Shown: positions 34,361 through 44,954, numbered from the stretch's first letter. The stretch is 64,000 bases of DNA from Flavobacterium zepuense (GCF_007097145.1 NZ_VJVZ01000001.1:186001-250000); one strand, 5' to 3'. The notes: generated from the sequence alone by a model not told the origin. Program-made: numbers and translations.

Positions 34361-37300
34361 ATGAAAAAAAAGTACAATTTGAACTTGCGAAAAGTAAAGT
34401 GGAGCGTCCTCGTAGCTTCATCATTACTTTCTACAGCCCCAATGCTTGCACATGTTGCGGATGTACCAACAATTAGCATTTTACAGGAGCCTATAACCGG
34501 TAAAATAATATCTAAAAGCGATGGTATGCCCCTACCCGGTGCTACCGTTAGCATTAAAGGGACCAGCATTAATACCGCTACAGATGTAGATGGAAATTTC
34601 TCGCTGCCCGCATCATCAGATAATGTGGTGCTTGTAGTTTCTTACATGGGTTTTAAAACACAGGAAATCCCTGCAAATGGGCAAACAACCATTAACATTA
34701 CCCTTGAGGAAGACCAGACGCAGCTGGAAGAGGTGGTTGTGGTAGGTTATGGTACCGTGAAGAAAAAAGACCTTACCGGCGCTATAGGACACGTTAACGG
34801 GTCTGACCTTAAACAACAGGGTGTGAGCGATGTTACCCGTACACTACAAGGCAGGATGGCCGGTGTTACGGTAGAATCATCAGGAGGTAACCCAGGCGCA
34901 GGAAGCAGGATACTTATCCGTGGGGTAAGTTCCCTTAACAATGCAAATCCGTTATATATTGTTGATGGTGTACAGGTTGCCAGCATCAGCAATTTAAACT
35001 CTAATGATATAGAGTCTATAGATGTGCTAAAAGATGCATCGGCAGCGGCTATATATGGATCCAGGGCTGCAAATGGCGTTGTGCTGGTAACAACCAAATC
35101 GGGTAAATCTGGCGAGCCGGTGTTTAGCCTTAGCACCAACCTGGGTGTACAACGAATTATAGATAAGCTGGATGTTTTAAATGCCGAACAATGGGCAAAT
35201 GTAAACAATGCAGCACAGGATGCTGCCGGCATACCAAGGCTGGATATTGCACAAAATCCGCAATCTTTAGGAAAAGGTACCGACTACCAGGATGCCATTT
35301 ACAGGGACGCCATGATAAGGCAGTATGATATGAGCGTATCGGGCGGTAGCGATAGCGGTAAATACAGCGTATCCGGCGGTTATGTTACGCAGGATGGTAT
35401 TGTAGAGACAACCGACTTTAACCGTTACAATATCAGGGTAAAGACAGAAACTAAAAAAGGTATCTTTAGGTTTGGCGAAACGGTGTTCCTCTCACGCGAT
35501 AAGCAAACACAAATGGCCGGTGGCTGGGGAGGCCAGGGCGGTAACCCGGTAGGATCTGCAGTAAAAATGATCCCTATTTTCGGAATTTATGATCCTGAGG
35601 CTATTGGCGGCTATGGCGGTGCTTACGGTCCAGTAGTTAACGTGGCCAACCCATTGGCACAGCTTCACCTTGAAGATATTACTGCCGAAAATACTAACAT
35701 CTTAGTCAATGCCTTTGCAGAGGCAAGCATATTGCCTTCGCTTAAATATAAACTGAATTTGGGGTATACCAATAACTCCACACATGCAAGGGATTATTAC
35801 AAAAGGTATGAAGTAGGTACACTGTTTACCCATCCTACAAACGATCTTTCTGAATCTAAAAGCCAGAATGTACTTGTGCTTTTAGAAAACACCCTAAACT
35901 TTTCTAAAGAATTTGGTAAGCACAGCATACAGGCCCTTGCGGGTTATACCTACCAAAAATACAACTACAACTTTACCTCATCGAGCAAAACCGACCTGCC
36001 TGATGGTATTGCAGAAATAGATGCCGGTGCAGGTACAGCTAACGTGGGTGGTAACTCTACCGAAAGTTCGCTTTTATCTGTTTTAGGAAGGGTAATATAT
36101 TCGTTTGACAGCAGGTATACCCTAACGGCAAGTGTGCGCCGCGATGGTTCTTCACGTTTTGGCAGCAGCAACCGTTACGGTACGTTCCCATCGGTAGCAG
36201 TGGGATGGAATATCTCTAACGAGGGCTTTTTTCAAAAACTGGCCGAAACTATACCAACCTTAAAGCTAAGGGTATCGTATGGCGAACTTGGTAACCAGGA
36301 AATTGGCGATTACCAGTACGCGGCCTCTATAGCCTCAAACATTAACTACGTTTTAGGAGACGGCCAAACCAAATGGTTTGGTGCTACACAGGCGGCTTTT
36401 TCATCGCCAAATATTAAATGGGAAAGCACAAAAACCACCAACTTTGGTTTAGATTTTGGGGTTCTAAATGGCTCTCTTACAGGTAATATTGATTACTTTT
36501 ATAAAAAGACCTCCGATATTCTTTTAAATGTACCAATTCCGGGATCGGCAGGTGCAACCAGTAACCCTGTGGTTAATGCGGGTACACTATCTAACCACGG
36601 TTTAGAATTAGGCTTAAATTATGGTGGCAAAGCAGGTAAATTAAATTATAATGTTTACGGTACATTTACATCTATCAAAAATAAGGTAGATGAGCTTGGT
36701 ACAGGTACCCAGCAAATTTTTGGTGGCCAGCCTACACACCACGGTGCTTCTACAACAGTTACCGAGGCAGGTGGCCCGGTATCAGGTTTCTATCTTATAC
36801 GAGACGAAGGCATCTTTCAGACCCAGGCTGAAGTAGATAATTATGTTGGCCCTAACGGAGCACCTATACAGCCTAATGCAGCACCCGGCGATGTTAAATT
36901 TTTTGACAAAAACGGCGATGGCATTATAGATAATAATGACAGGGTTTACAGCGGCAGCCCGTTCCCTAAGTTTGAATATGGCTTTGGGTTTAACCTTGCT
37001 TACGGCAATTTTGATGCAAACGTATTCTTTCAGGGTACAAGCGGTAATAAAATATATAACGGTTTACGCCAAGACTTAGAAAGCACGAACCTTACATATA
37101 ATTATTCTACATCTGTGCTAAACGCATGGACACCCGAGAATACCGATACAGACATGCCAAGGGTAATATCAAGCGATCCTAACTTAAACAACAGGACATC
37201 TACACGCTTTTTAGAGAACGGATCGTACCTGCGTTTTAAAACATTACAAATAGGGTATACACTACCTTCAACACTTAACTCTAAAATAGGTATTTCGTCA

Positions 37301-37468
37301 TTACGTATTTACCTAAGTGCCGATAACCTTGCCACCTTTACTAAATACAAAGGGTATAACCCTGATTTGGGAAGGACAGGATCTATATTTGACCGTGGCG
37401 TTGATTTTGGCCACGTAGCCTACCCATTAGCCAGGACAATTTCAACCGGCGTGCAGCTTACTTTCTAA
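34361..37468 (+). CDS. susC: SusC/RagA-family TonB-dependent transporter (galactoside locus)
   Basis: This protein has 1035 aa from the ATG at 34361; an upstream GTG at 34325 would add 12 residues with no signal function. A signal-like N-terminus (KVKWSVLVASSLLSTAPMLAH) is followed by a carboxypeptidase-regulatory-like domain (about 42-115, ITGKIISKSDGMPLPGATV). A plug follows (about 120-230, LEEVVVVGYGTVKKKDLTGAI, LIRGVSSLNN, LYIVDGV), and the barrel runs to the end. It imports oligosaccharides with the SusD encoded 28 bases downstream. The divergent GH35/GH2 operon suggests a beta-galactoside substrate. Confidence 0.95.
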   Translation: MKKKYNLNLRKVKWSVLVASSLLSTAPMLAHVADVPTISILQEPITGKIISKSDGMPLPGATVSIKGTSINTATDVDGNFSLPASSDNVVLVVSYMGFKTQEIPANGQTTINITLEEDQTQLEEVVVVGYGTVKKKDLTGAIGHVNGSDLKQQGVSDVTRTLQGRMAGVTVESSGGNPGAGSRILIRGVSSLNNANPLYIVDGVQVASISNLNSNDIESIDVLKDASAAAIYGSRAANGVVLVTTKSGKSGEPVFSLSTNLGVQRIIDKLDVLNAEQWANVNNAAQDAAGIPRLDIAQNPQSLGKGTDYQDAIYRDAMIRQYDMSVSGGSDSGKYSVSGGYVTQDGIVETTDFNRYNIRVKTETKKGIFRFGETVFLSRDKQTQMAGGWGGQGGNPVGSAVKMIPIFGIYDPEAIGGYGGAYGPVVNVANPLAQLHLEDITAENTNILVNAFAEASILPSLKYKLNLGYTNNSTHARDYYKRYEVGTLFTHPTNDLSESKSQNVLVLLENTLNFSKEFGKHSIQALAGYTYQKYNYNFTSSSKTDLPDGIAEIDAGAGTANVGGNSTESSLLSVLGRVIYSFDSRYTLTASVRRDGSSRFGSSNRYGTFPSVAVGWNISNEGFFQKLAETIPTLKLRVSYGELGNQEIGDYQYAASIASNINYVLGDGQTKWFGATQAAFSSPNIKWESTKTTNFGLDFGVLNGSLTGNIDYFYKKTSDILLNVPIPGSAGATSNPVVNAGTLSNHGLELGLNYGGKAGKLNYNVYGTFTSIKNKVDELGTGTQQIFGGQPTHHGASTTVTEAGGPVSGFYLIRDEGIFQTQAEVDNYVGPNGAPIQPNAAPGDVKFFDKNGDGIIDNNDRVYSGSPFPKFEYGFGFNLAYGNFDANVFFQGTSGNKIYNGLRQDLESTNLTYNYSTSVLNAWTPENTDTDMPRVISSDPNLNNRTSTRFLENGSYLRFKTLQIGYTLPSTLNSKIGISSLRIYLSADNLATFTKYKGYNPDLGRTGSIFDRGVDFGHVAYPLARTISTGVQLTF

Positions 37469-37496
37469 ACAATATTAATTATTAAACAAATTGAAT

Positions 37497-39008
37497 ATGA
37501 AACGGATATATATAATAGCAGGGATCATGCTGGCACTAACATCGTGCAGCGATGATGTGTTAGAACTAACTAACCCTAATGGTATAACTACCGATATTTA
37601 TTGGCAAACCGAAAGGGATGTTAACCAGGCGCTTGCAGCCACATACGGGTTATTTAAAAATGTAGATGGCGGTTACTGGGGTGTTCGTGGCACAGAGCTT
37701 ACCAATGGCCGTGGCGACGACTTTTTTATACGAAATGACGTATCTTACCTTTACCAGCTTGCTACCTTTACTAATACTGCCGATAACGGCGCTGCAACAA
37801 GTGTTTGGGTAATTGCATACAGGGGTATTTTTAGGGCGAATCAGATTATCGAAAACGTGCCTAATGTACCGGGACTTACAGACGAGCAGAAAGCCCAATA
37901 CATAGCCGAAGCTAAATTCTTGCGTGGAATGAACTATTTTAACCTTGTAATTAACTTTGGCGATGCACCAGTTATACTTACTGTGCCAGTAACTAAAGAC
38001 CAGTATTATACGCCAAAGTCTCCTGCTGCGGATGTTTGGGCACAGGTAAAACAGGATTTTACCGAAGCCGCTGCAGGCTTACCGGTAGAATGGACTGCAG
38101 AATTTAGGGGCAGGGCTACAAAAGGTGCCGCTATTGGGTACCTTGGTAAATCGCACCTGTATACTGCCGACTGGGCTAATGCGCAAATGGCATTTCAGCA
38201 GCTTACAACAGCACCTTACAATTATGGTTTAATGCCAAACTTTAGCGACAACTTTTTGCAAACCAGCGAAAACAACCAGGAGTCGGTATTTGAGATACAG
38301 CTGGCCGATGTGGGCGGTACTAACCCATGGGGTGGTGAAAATGCTACCGAAGCGCTTGGTGTAACTACCGCACAGGAATTTGCCCCTCAGGAAGTATCGG
38401 GCTGGTTTGAGGTTAGCTTTACAGATAAGCTATTTAACGAATTTCAGGAGGAACAAACTACAACCGGTGATTTCGACCCGAGGATGTATGCTACCATGGC
38501 GTGGGATTATCCGGGTAGTACGTTTTATAACAAGCCTTTCAGCGATTTTTCGCTCCTGTTTGGCTACTCTACGTTAATAAAAAAATACCAGAATTATAAT
38601 CAGGATAATGAACTTGTAGGCACAAGCGGTGCGGTAAACTATACATCCAGCAATAACGAAAGAGCCATGCGCTACGCAGATGTAGTGTTGATGCTTGCCG
38701 AAGCTTTAACCCAGCAGGGCAATGTGGGCGATGCCTACCAATATGTAAACATGGTACGCCTAAGGGCACAACTGGACGCTTTACCTACGGGCTACACGCA
38801 AGACCAGATGATGGCAGAAATTAGGCACCAGCGTATGATAGAATTTGCCCGCGAAGGCTTTAGGTTTTACGACCTTAGGAGATGGGGCTTGCTGGAAACT
38901 GAAATCGCTAACAGCGATAAACAGGGTAAGCAAAACTTTAATGCCGGCATGCACTCTTACTTCCCTACACCACAATCTGAAGTAGATAATAACCCTAATA
39001 TTAATTAG
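37497..39008 (+). CDS. susD: SusD/RagB-family surface glycan-binding lipoprotein (galactoside locus)
   Basis: This protein has 503 aa from the ATG at 37497; a TTG at 37491 is in frame but not needed. Lipobox LTSC (Cys17) is followed by SDDV. The SusD scaffold motifs are present: EAKFLRGMNYFNLVINFGDAPV, RYADVVLMLAEALTQQG and REGFRFYDLRRWGLL. It forms the surface lid on the SusC upstream. A strong terminator follows its stop, ending the SusCD transcript before the AraC gene. Confidence 0.95.
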   Translation: MKRIYIIAGIMLALTSCSDDVLELTNPNGITTDIYWQTERDVNQALAATYGLFKNVDGGYWGVRGTELTNGRGDDFFIRNDVSYLYQLATFTNTADNGAATSVWVIAYRGIFRANQIIENVPNVPGLTDEQKAQYIAEAKFLRGMNYFNLVINFGDAPVILTVPVTKDQYYTPKSPAADVWAQVKQDFTEAAAGLPVEWTAEFRGRATKGAAIGYLGKSHLYTADWANAQMAFQQLTTAPYNYGLMPNFSDNFLQTSENNQESVFEIQLADVGGTNPWGGENATEALGVTTAQEFAPQEVSGWFEVSFTDKLFNEFQEEQTTTGDFDPRMYATMAWDYPGSTFYNKPFSDFSLLFGYSTLIKKYQNYNQDNELVGTSGAVNYTSSNNERAMRYADVVLMLAEALTQQGNVGDAYQYVNMVRLRAQLDALPTGYTQDQMMAEIRHQRMIEFAREGFRFYDLRRWGLLETEIANSDKQGKQNFNAGMHSYFPTPQSEVDNNPNIN

Positions 39009-39040
39009 GTACACAAAATAAAAACAAGTTTATTTGGGTT

Positions 39041-39100
39041 AGATTTTTCACCTGTTTGCAGCGTTTATTTTCTGCAAACAGGCTGGAAAATCTTATTTTT
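39041..39100 (+). terminator. Intrinsic terminator of the galactoside SusCD operon
   Basis: A perfect 11-bp inner stem CCTGTTTGCAG / CTGCAAACAGG (39051-39061 with 39072-39082) is extended by an outer AGATTTT / AAAATCT pairing (39041-39047 with 39087-39093), then a T-rich tail. Confidence 0.93.
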
Positions 39101-39140
39101 ATTAATACTACCCATATCAACTAAATAATACTGTAGCACA

Positions 39141-40046
39141 ATGATGGATACAGAAACAATACCGCTGGTAAAACATGGCTTTTTAGGCCAGCGCATGATA
39201 GTGATCCCTAAGAACATACTATCAGGGGTAAAAAAAAATGAGCTTATAAACAGCCTCTATTTTACAGATATTGGTTTTTTCCCTAAAGCAGCAAACCATT
39301 CGGTAACAAGAAAAAACGGCAGTAAGCAGCACATTCTTATGTATTGCTATAGTGGCGAGGGCACTATACAAATGGATACCATTACTATAAAACTCGCAGC
39401 CAATACCTTTTACATTATACCGCCGGGGGTAAGCCATCATTATTTTGCGCATAAAAAAAATCCGTGGAGTATTTACTGGCTCCATTTTACCGGCATAAAA
39501 GCACCGTTTTTTTACGATAAATTTATATCACTCCAGCCGGAAGGCGCGCCTGTATTAGGCCTTGATGAGCGACGCATTGGCATTTTTGAAAACCTTATAA
39601 ATGTAATGGAAGGCGGCTACAGTGCAAACAACCTGGAGTATGTAAACATCTCGCTTTGGCAGCTGCTTAATTCATTTGTATTCAACAGTTTTTTTTCTGA
39701 AGAAGGTAAAAAAAATCTGGAGAATAGTACTGTTGAGACCTCTATTATAGAGTATATGAAGCAACACCTTGAAAAGCCATTAAAGATTAACGATGTGGCT
39801 GCTCATTTTAACTACTCACCTTCACACTTTTTCAGCCTTTTTAAAAATTACACGGGCTACTCCCCCATCAATTATTTCAACCATTTAAAGATACAGAAAG
39901 CCTGCCAGTACCTTAGTTTCACCACTATGAGTGTAAAAGAAATAAGCTACGCATTAGGCTATAATGACCCGCTTTATTTTTCGCGGCTTTTTAAAAAATT
40001 AATGAGCGCATCGCCACTACAATACAGGACCGAATACAAGCAATAA
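39141..40046 (+). CDS. AraC-family transcriptional regulator
   Basis: This 301-aa protein has an N-terminal cupin-type sensor (about 20-165, YCYSGEGTIQMDTITIKLAANTFYIIPPGVSHHY) that probably binds a sugar. A C-terminal pair of helix-turn-helix motifs spans about 205-298 (KINDVAAHFNYSPSHFFSLFK and VKEISYALGYNDPLYFSRLFKK). It lies between SusD and the sugar transporter and is the natural candidate to bind the 21-bp-spaced repeat upstream of SusC. It starts with two consecutive ATG codons; the first is used here. Confidence 0.93.
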   Translation: MMDTETIPLVKHGFLGQRMIVIPKNILSGVKKNELINSLYFTDIGFFPKAANHSVTRKNGSKQHILMYCYSGEGTIQMDTITIKLAANTFYIIPPGVSHHYFAHKKNPWSIYWLHFTGIKAPFFYDKFISLQPEGAPVLGLDERRIGIFENLINVMEGGYSANNLEYVNISLWQLLNSFVFNSFFSEEGKKNLENSTVETSIIEYMKQHLEKPLKINDVAAHFNYSPSHFFSLFKNYTGYSPINYFNHLKIQKACQYLSFTTMSVKEISYALGYNDPLYFSRLFKKLMSASPLQYRTEYKQ

Positions 40047-40148
40047 ATTATTGCTCCGTAAAATAGCATTATAGTCCATTTCTTTCAAAACATCCTCCAT
40101 ACCTGTCATAACCAGTTAAGCTATTTTTACATCAGCTATACAACCTTT

Positions 40149-41561
40149 ATGAAAAACTATAATTATACATTTTTAATTTCCATCAGCCTAGTAGCTGCGT
40201 TGGGCGGACTCCTCTTTGGGTACGACTGGGTAGTTATTGGCGGTGCCAAGCCGTTTTATGAGCTTTATTTTGGTATAACCAACTCCCCTGCCCTGCAAGG
40301 CTGGGCCATGAGCAGTGCTTTGGTAGGCTGTGTGGCCGGTGCTGCCGTTGCAGGCAAACTTTCTGATACTTATGGGCGTAAGCCCTTACTAATAGTAGCT
40401 GCATTTTTGTTTAGCGCCTGTGCGTTAGGCACCGGTTTTGCCGACACCTTTAACGCTTTTATCCTTTGGCGTATTATTGGCGGTATAGGTATTGGCATCG
40501 CATCCACCATTTCTCCATTGTACATTGCAGAGATAGCCCCGCAGGAAACCCGGGGCCTCTTTGTATCTATAAACCAGCTTACTATTGTTATTGGTATTCT
40601 TGGCGCACAAATTATTAATATGCTTATTACTAAGGCAATTCCGGAAGGTTTTACTCCTGAACAGATACTTGCTTCCTGGAATGGGCAAATGGGCTGGCGT
40701 TACATGTTTTGGGCCGGTTTACTGCCCGCAGTATTGTTTTTTGTACTGATGTTCTTTATACCTGAAAGTCCGCGCTATCGCGCCAAAAAAGGTCAATACT
40801 CTAAGGCAGAAGGCACACTTGCTAAAATAGGCGGGCAGGCTTATGCCGAAAATGAACTTGTAACCATACGCGAATCTTTTGATGCAGGAGAAGAAAAACG
40901 AACCGACCTTAAGATGCTGCTGGATAAAAGAGCATTATCCATATTAACTATAGGTATAGTACTGGCGGCATTTCAGCAGTGGTGTGGTATCAACATCATA
41001 TTTAACTACGCCCAGGAAATTTTTGTTTCAGCAGGCTATGGCATTAACGAGCTGTTTATGAATATCGTTATAACAGGCAGCATAAACCTTGTGTTTACTA
41101 TTGTTGCCATGGGTACAGTAGATAAATTTGGCCGTAAAAAGCTAATGCTTTTAGGTTCCGGCGGGCTTGCTATTATTTATGCGGTAATGGGCTACTTTTA
41201 TTACGCCCATGTTACCGGCCTGCCGCTGTTGCTGTTGGTTTTACTGGCTATCGCTATTTACGCCATGTCGCTCGCGCCTATTGTTTGGGTTATATTATCA
41301 GAGATATTCCCTAATAAAATTCGTGGGGTGGCCATGTCTATAGCATCTTTTGCCTTATGGATAGCCTCTGCGCTTTTGGTGCAAACCTTCCCATTCCTCA
41401 ATGAATCCCTTGGTACATCGGGTACGTTTTGGTGTTATGGTTTCATATGTGTACTCGGCTTTGTTTTCGTGTTAAAAAAACTGCCTGAAACCAAAAACAA
41501 AAGCCTTGAAGAAATTGAGCACCTAATGCTTAAAGACAAAAAAGACACAACTAAAATATAA
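40149..41561 (+). CDS. Sugar-porter MFS transporter (XylE-like)
   Basis: This is a 470-aa inner-membrane protein with 12 predicted transmembrane helices. Sugar-porter signatures are in place: GGLLFGYDWVVIGG in helix 1, DTYGRKPLL in loop 2-3, PESPRYRAKK after helix 6, DKFGRKKLM in loop 8-9 and PETKNKSLEEIE at the C-terminus. It should bring a monosaccharide or short glycoside into the cytoplasm by proton symport. It lies 25 bases before the DUF5107 gene, suggesting that its cargo reaches that protein. Confidence 0.94.
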   Translation: MKNYNYTFLISISLVAALGGLLFGYDWVVIGGAKPFYELYFGITNSPALQGWAMSSALVGCVAGAAVAGKLSDTYGRKPLLIVAAFLFSACALGTGFADTFNAFILWRIIGGIGIGIASTISPLYIAEIAPQETRGLFVSINQLTIVIGILGAQIINMLITKAIPEGFTPEQILASWNGQMGWRYMFWAGLLPAVLFFVLMFFIPESPRYRAKKGQYSKAEGTLAKIGGQAYAENELVTIRESFDAGEEKRTDLKMLLDKRALSILTIGIVLAAFQQWCGINIIFNYAQEIFVSAGYGINELFMNIVITGSINLVFTIVAMGTVDKFGRKKLMLLGSGGLAIIYAVMGYFYYAHVTGLPLLLLVLLAIAIYAMSLAPIVWVILSEIFPNKIRGVAMSIASFALWIASALLVQTFPFLNESLGTSGTFWCYGFICVLGFVFVLKKLPETKNKSLEEIEHLMLKDKKDTTKI

Positions 41562-41586
41562 GTTTCATCCGCTAAGATAAATTGCT

Positions 41587-44500
41587 ATGCAAAAAGTGAA
41601 AGTTTGGAAGGAAAAAGTGACCCTGCCCACCTATGAGACGGGCAAACCCGAAAAAAATCCGGTATTTATAGAAAAACGCGTATACCAGGGCAGCAGCGGT
41701 TCGGTTTATCCTTACCCTGTTATAGAAAAGATTGAAGATGTAAAAGTTGATAAAGAATACCAGGCCGTTTACCTTGAAAACGAGTTTGTTAAGATAATGA
41801 TACTGCCGGAACTTGGCGGCCGTGTGCATATGGCGTATGATAAAACTAAAGAACGCCACTTTGTATACTACAATCAGGTGGTTAAGCCTGCATTGGTAGG
41901 CCTTACCGGCCCGTGGATAAGCGGTGGTATAGAGTTTAACTGGCCCCAGCACCACCGCCCCAGCACTTTTGATGCGGTAGACTTTACTATAGAAGAACAT
42001 GCCGATGGCAGCGCTACCGTGTGGTGCAGCGAGTTGGAGCGTATGTTCCGCACCAAGGGTATGGCAGGGTTTACACTGCACCCTGATAAATCGTACTTAG
42101 AAATTCGCACCAAGCTGTATAACCGTACCCCTTTTCCTCAAACCTTTTTGTGGTGGGCAAATCCCGCCGTTAAGGTAAACGATGATTACCAGTCGGTTTT
42201 TCCGCCCGATGTTAATGCGGTGTTCGATCATGGCAAGCGCGATGTGTCGTCGTTCCCTATTGCAAAAGGCACATATTATAAGGTTGATTATTCTCCGGGC
42301 ACCGATATTTCGCGCTACAAGAACATACCGGTACCAACATCTTACATGGCCATTACCTCTAAATACAACTTTGTAGGTGGGTATGAAAATGATAGTAAAG
42401 GCGGACTGCTGCACGTGGCGAATCATCATGTATCGCCCGGCAAGAAGCAATGGACGTGGGGCAATGGCGATTTTGGCCGTGCATGGGACCGTAACCTTAC
42501 TGATGAAGACGGACCATATATTGAATTAATGTGCGGTGTCTATACCGATAACCAACCTGATTTTTCCTGGCTGATGCCCGGCGAGCAAAAAGATTTTGTA
42601 CAGTACTTTATGCCATATCGCGACCTTGGTGTGGTAAAAAACGCCACTCAGGATGCTATGGTTAACCTGGAGAAAGTTGGCGATAAACTGATTGTAAAAG
42701 CGTATACCACAGGTGTCTATCCAAATACCACCATTACCGTAAGAAACGGAGATAATATCATCCTCAAAGAAGAATACAACGCGTCACCTAAAATATCCTT
42801 CGAAAAAGAAATAACGTTTAATGAAAATAGCCTTGAAGGCCTGTCGATTTCGGTTACCGATGCTAAAGGAAAAATATTGGTAGACTGGGAGTATGAAGGC
42901 CCTAACGAAGCCGAAATCCCTGAACCTGCTAAACCTGCCCTGCTACCACAGGATATAGAAAATAATGAGCAATTATTTTTAACGGCACTGCATTTAGAGC
43001 AGTACCGCCACGCCACCTACAGCCCTATACCGTATTATGAAGAGGCTTTAAGGCGCGACCCGGGCGATATACGTTGCAACAATGCCATGGGCTTATGGCT
43101 AATGCGTAAAGCTAAATTCAGTAAAGCGGAGCCGTATTTCAGGGCGGCCATAAAAACTCTTACACAACGTAATCCTAACCCGTATGAGGGCGAGCCTTAC
43201 TTTAACCTTGGCCTGTGTCTTAAATATTTAGGCAAGAACAACGAGGCGTATGATGCCTTTTATAAAAGCGCATGGAATGCCGCATGGCAAAACCAGGCCT
43301 ACTTTTATATTGCCCAACTCGATGCAATTAAAGGCAATTATACTGAGGCATTGGTACACGTTAACAAGGCTATCGCCAAAAATACGCAGGATCATAAAGC
43401 ACTGCATTTGCAATTAGTATTGCTCCGAAAGCTTGGGCAGACAGATACAGCTACGCAACTTAGCGAGGCGTATCTTGCCGAAGACCATTTTAACTATGGT
43501 GCGGTATATGAAAAATATCTGCTGAGTAATAATGAGCCTGATCTACAGCAATTGCATACGCTGATTCGTGGCAACATCCATAATTATATTGAATATGCGC
43601 AGGATTATGCCGCCGCCGGTTTTTATACCGAAGCTATTAATTTTCTGAAACTTGGCATAAATAACGGCAATGAAGGCTACCCTATGGGTTGGTACTATCT
43701 GGGTTGGTTTTATGAAAAAGCAGGGGATAGTGCCAATGCAACAGCTGCTTTCAAAAAAGGATCTGAAGCCAATCCTGAATACTGTTTCCCCAATCAGGTA
43801 GAAGCAATGCAGGCACTTACAGCAGCGGTAACAAACAACCCCGCAGATGCTAAAGCGTATTACTATTTGGGTAATTTTTGGTATGGTGCAAGGCAGTATA
43901 TTGAGGCTATTGCAGCGTGGGAGGCTTCTGCGAAAGCTGATGGTACTTTCCCTACTGTGCACCGCAACTTGGCGTTGGGGTACTTCAACAAAGAAAATAA
44001 AGAAGAGCAGGCACTGGCCTTTTTAGAAGAGGCTTTTGCATTGGATACTACCGATGCCCGAATACTAATGGAGCTCGACCAACTGTACAAACGCCTTAAT
44101 AAAGGCCTTGAATACAGGCTGCAATTTTTAGAAAAGCATCTTGATCTGGTACTGCAACGCGATGATGTTTATCTTGAGCGTATAGCACTTTATAATTTGC
44201 TGGGCAGGCATGACGAAGCTTTAACCTTGTTGCAAAATCGTATTTTTCACCCATGGGAAGGTGGCGAGGGCAAGGTGGCCGGGCAGTATTTAAACAGCTT
44301 AATAGAACTGGCTAAAAAAGATGTATCGCTTGGAAATTATAAGGAAGCTATCGTAAAATTAACTCAGGCACAAACCTACCCGGATAATCTTGGCGAAGGC
44401 AAACTTGATGGTGCTCAGGAAAACGATATTTTTTATTGGCTGGGCATAGCTTTAGAAAAAATCGGCGATTTAGAAAATGCAAAAACCTGGTGGCAAAAAG

Positions 44501-44898
44501 CGTCGGAAGGGTTATCCGAGCCTGCTGCGGCAATATTTTATAACGATCAGCAGCCTGACAAGATCTTCTATCAGGGGCTTGCACTCTTAAAACTTAATAA
44601 TGCAGGTGCTGCTAACAGCCGTTTTAAAAAACTGGTTGCCTATGGCGAAAAACATCGCAACGACCATGTAACCATCGATTATTTTGCGGTATCGCTGCCC
44701 GACCTTCAAATTTGGGAAGACGATCTTGACCGCCGTAACCAAATTCATTGCGACTACATGAAAGGGCTTGGATTAATGGGTCTTGGCAAAATAACCGAAG
44801 CTGAGGCAGTTTTTAATGAGGTTTTACAAAATGAAAAAAGCCACGCAGGTGTTACTTTACATCTCAACATGCTTAAGGAACAACTTAAAGAAGCTTAG
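41587..44898 (+). CDS. DUF5107 and TPR-repeat protein, cytoplasmic, function unknown
   Basis: This 1103-aa protein has no signal peptide. The N-terminal half (about 30-345) resembles DUF5107, with an aldose-epimerase-like beta fold. Conserved stretches include LENEFVKIMILPELGGRVHMAYD, GGIEFNWPQHHRPSTF (Glu116), FLWWANPAVKVNDDYQ and NGDFGRAWDRNLTDEDGPY. A linker beta domain (about 360-440) leads into many TPR repeats (about 450-1100, such as YEGEPYFNLGLCLKYLGKNNEAYDAFYKSAW). A carbohydrate-active role is plausible from the fold and locus, but no activity is established that I can name. It ends the + operon with the MFS transporter. Confidence 0.85.
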   Translation: MQKVKVWKEKVTLPTYETGKPEKNPVFIEKRVYQGSSGSVYPYPVIEKIEDVKVDKEYQAVYLENEFVKIMILPELGGRVHMAYDKTKERHFVYYNQVVKPALVGLTGPWISGGIEFNWPQHHRPSTFDAVDFTIEEHADGSATVWCSELERMFRTKGMAGFTLHPDKSYLEIRTKLYNRTPFPQTFLWWANPAVKVNDDYQSVFPPDVNAVFDHGKRDVSSFPIAKGTYYKVDYSPGTDISRYKNIPVPTSYMAITSKYNFVGGYENDSKGGLLHVANHHVSPGKKQWTWGNGDFGRAWDRNLTDEDGPYIELMCGVYTDNQPDFSWLMPGEQKDFVQYFMPYRDLGVVKNATQDAMVNLEKVGDKLIVKAYTTGVYPNTTITVRNGDNIILKEEYNASPKISFEKEITFNENSLEGLSISVTDAKGKILVDWEYEGPNEAEIPEPAKPALLPQDIENNEQLFLTALHLEQYRHATYSPIPYYEEALRRDPGDIRCNNAMGLWLMRKAKFSKAEPYFRAAIKTLTQRNPNPYEGEPYFNLGLCLKYLGKNNEAYDAFYKSAWNAAWQNQAYFYIAQLDAIKGNYTEALVHVNKAIAKNTQDHKALHLQLVLLRKLGQTDTATQLSEAYLAEDHFNYGAVYEKYLLSNNEPDLQQLHTLIRGNIHNYIEYAQDYAAAGFYTEAINFLKLGINNGNEGYPMGWYYLGWFYEKAGDSANATAAFKKGSEANPEYCFPNQVEAMQALTAAVTNNPADAKAYYYLGNFWYGARQYIEAIAAWEASAKADGTFPTVHRNLALGYFNKENKEEQALAFLEEAFALDTTDARILMELDQLYKRLNKGLEYRLQFLEKHLDLVLQRDDVYLERIALYNLLGRHDEALTLLQNRIFHPWEGGEGKVAGQYLNSLIELAKKDVSLGNYKEAIVKLTQAQTYPDNLGEGKLDGAQENDIFYWLGIALEKIGDLENAKTWWQKASEGLSEPAAAIFYNDQQPDKIFYQGLALLKLNNAGAANSRFKKLVAYGEKHRNDHVTIDYFAVSLPDLQIWEDDLDRRNQIHCDYMKGLGLMGLGKITEAEAVFNEVLQNEKSHAGVTLHLNMLKEQLKEA

Positions 44899-44912
44899 GT
44901 TAGATATAAAAC

Positions 44913-44954
44913 AATGAGGCTACATGCGTTTATATTTACGCATATAGCCTCATT
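44913..44954. terminator. Bidirectional hairpin between convergent genes
   Basis: A stem of 10 + 5 bp with one mismatch (AATGAGGCTA, ATGCG on the left arm; CGCAT, TAGCCTCATT on the right) has a 10-base loop. The minus-strand exit is T-rich, so it best serves the hydrolase ending at 45001. Confidence 0.82.
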
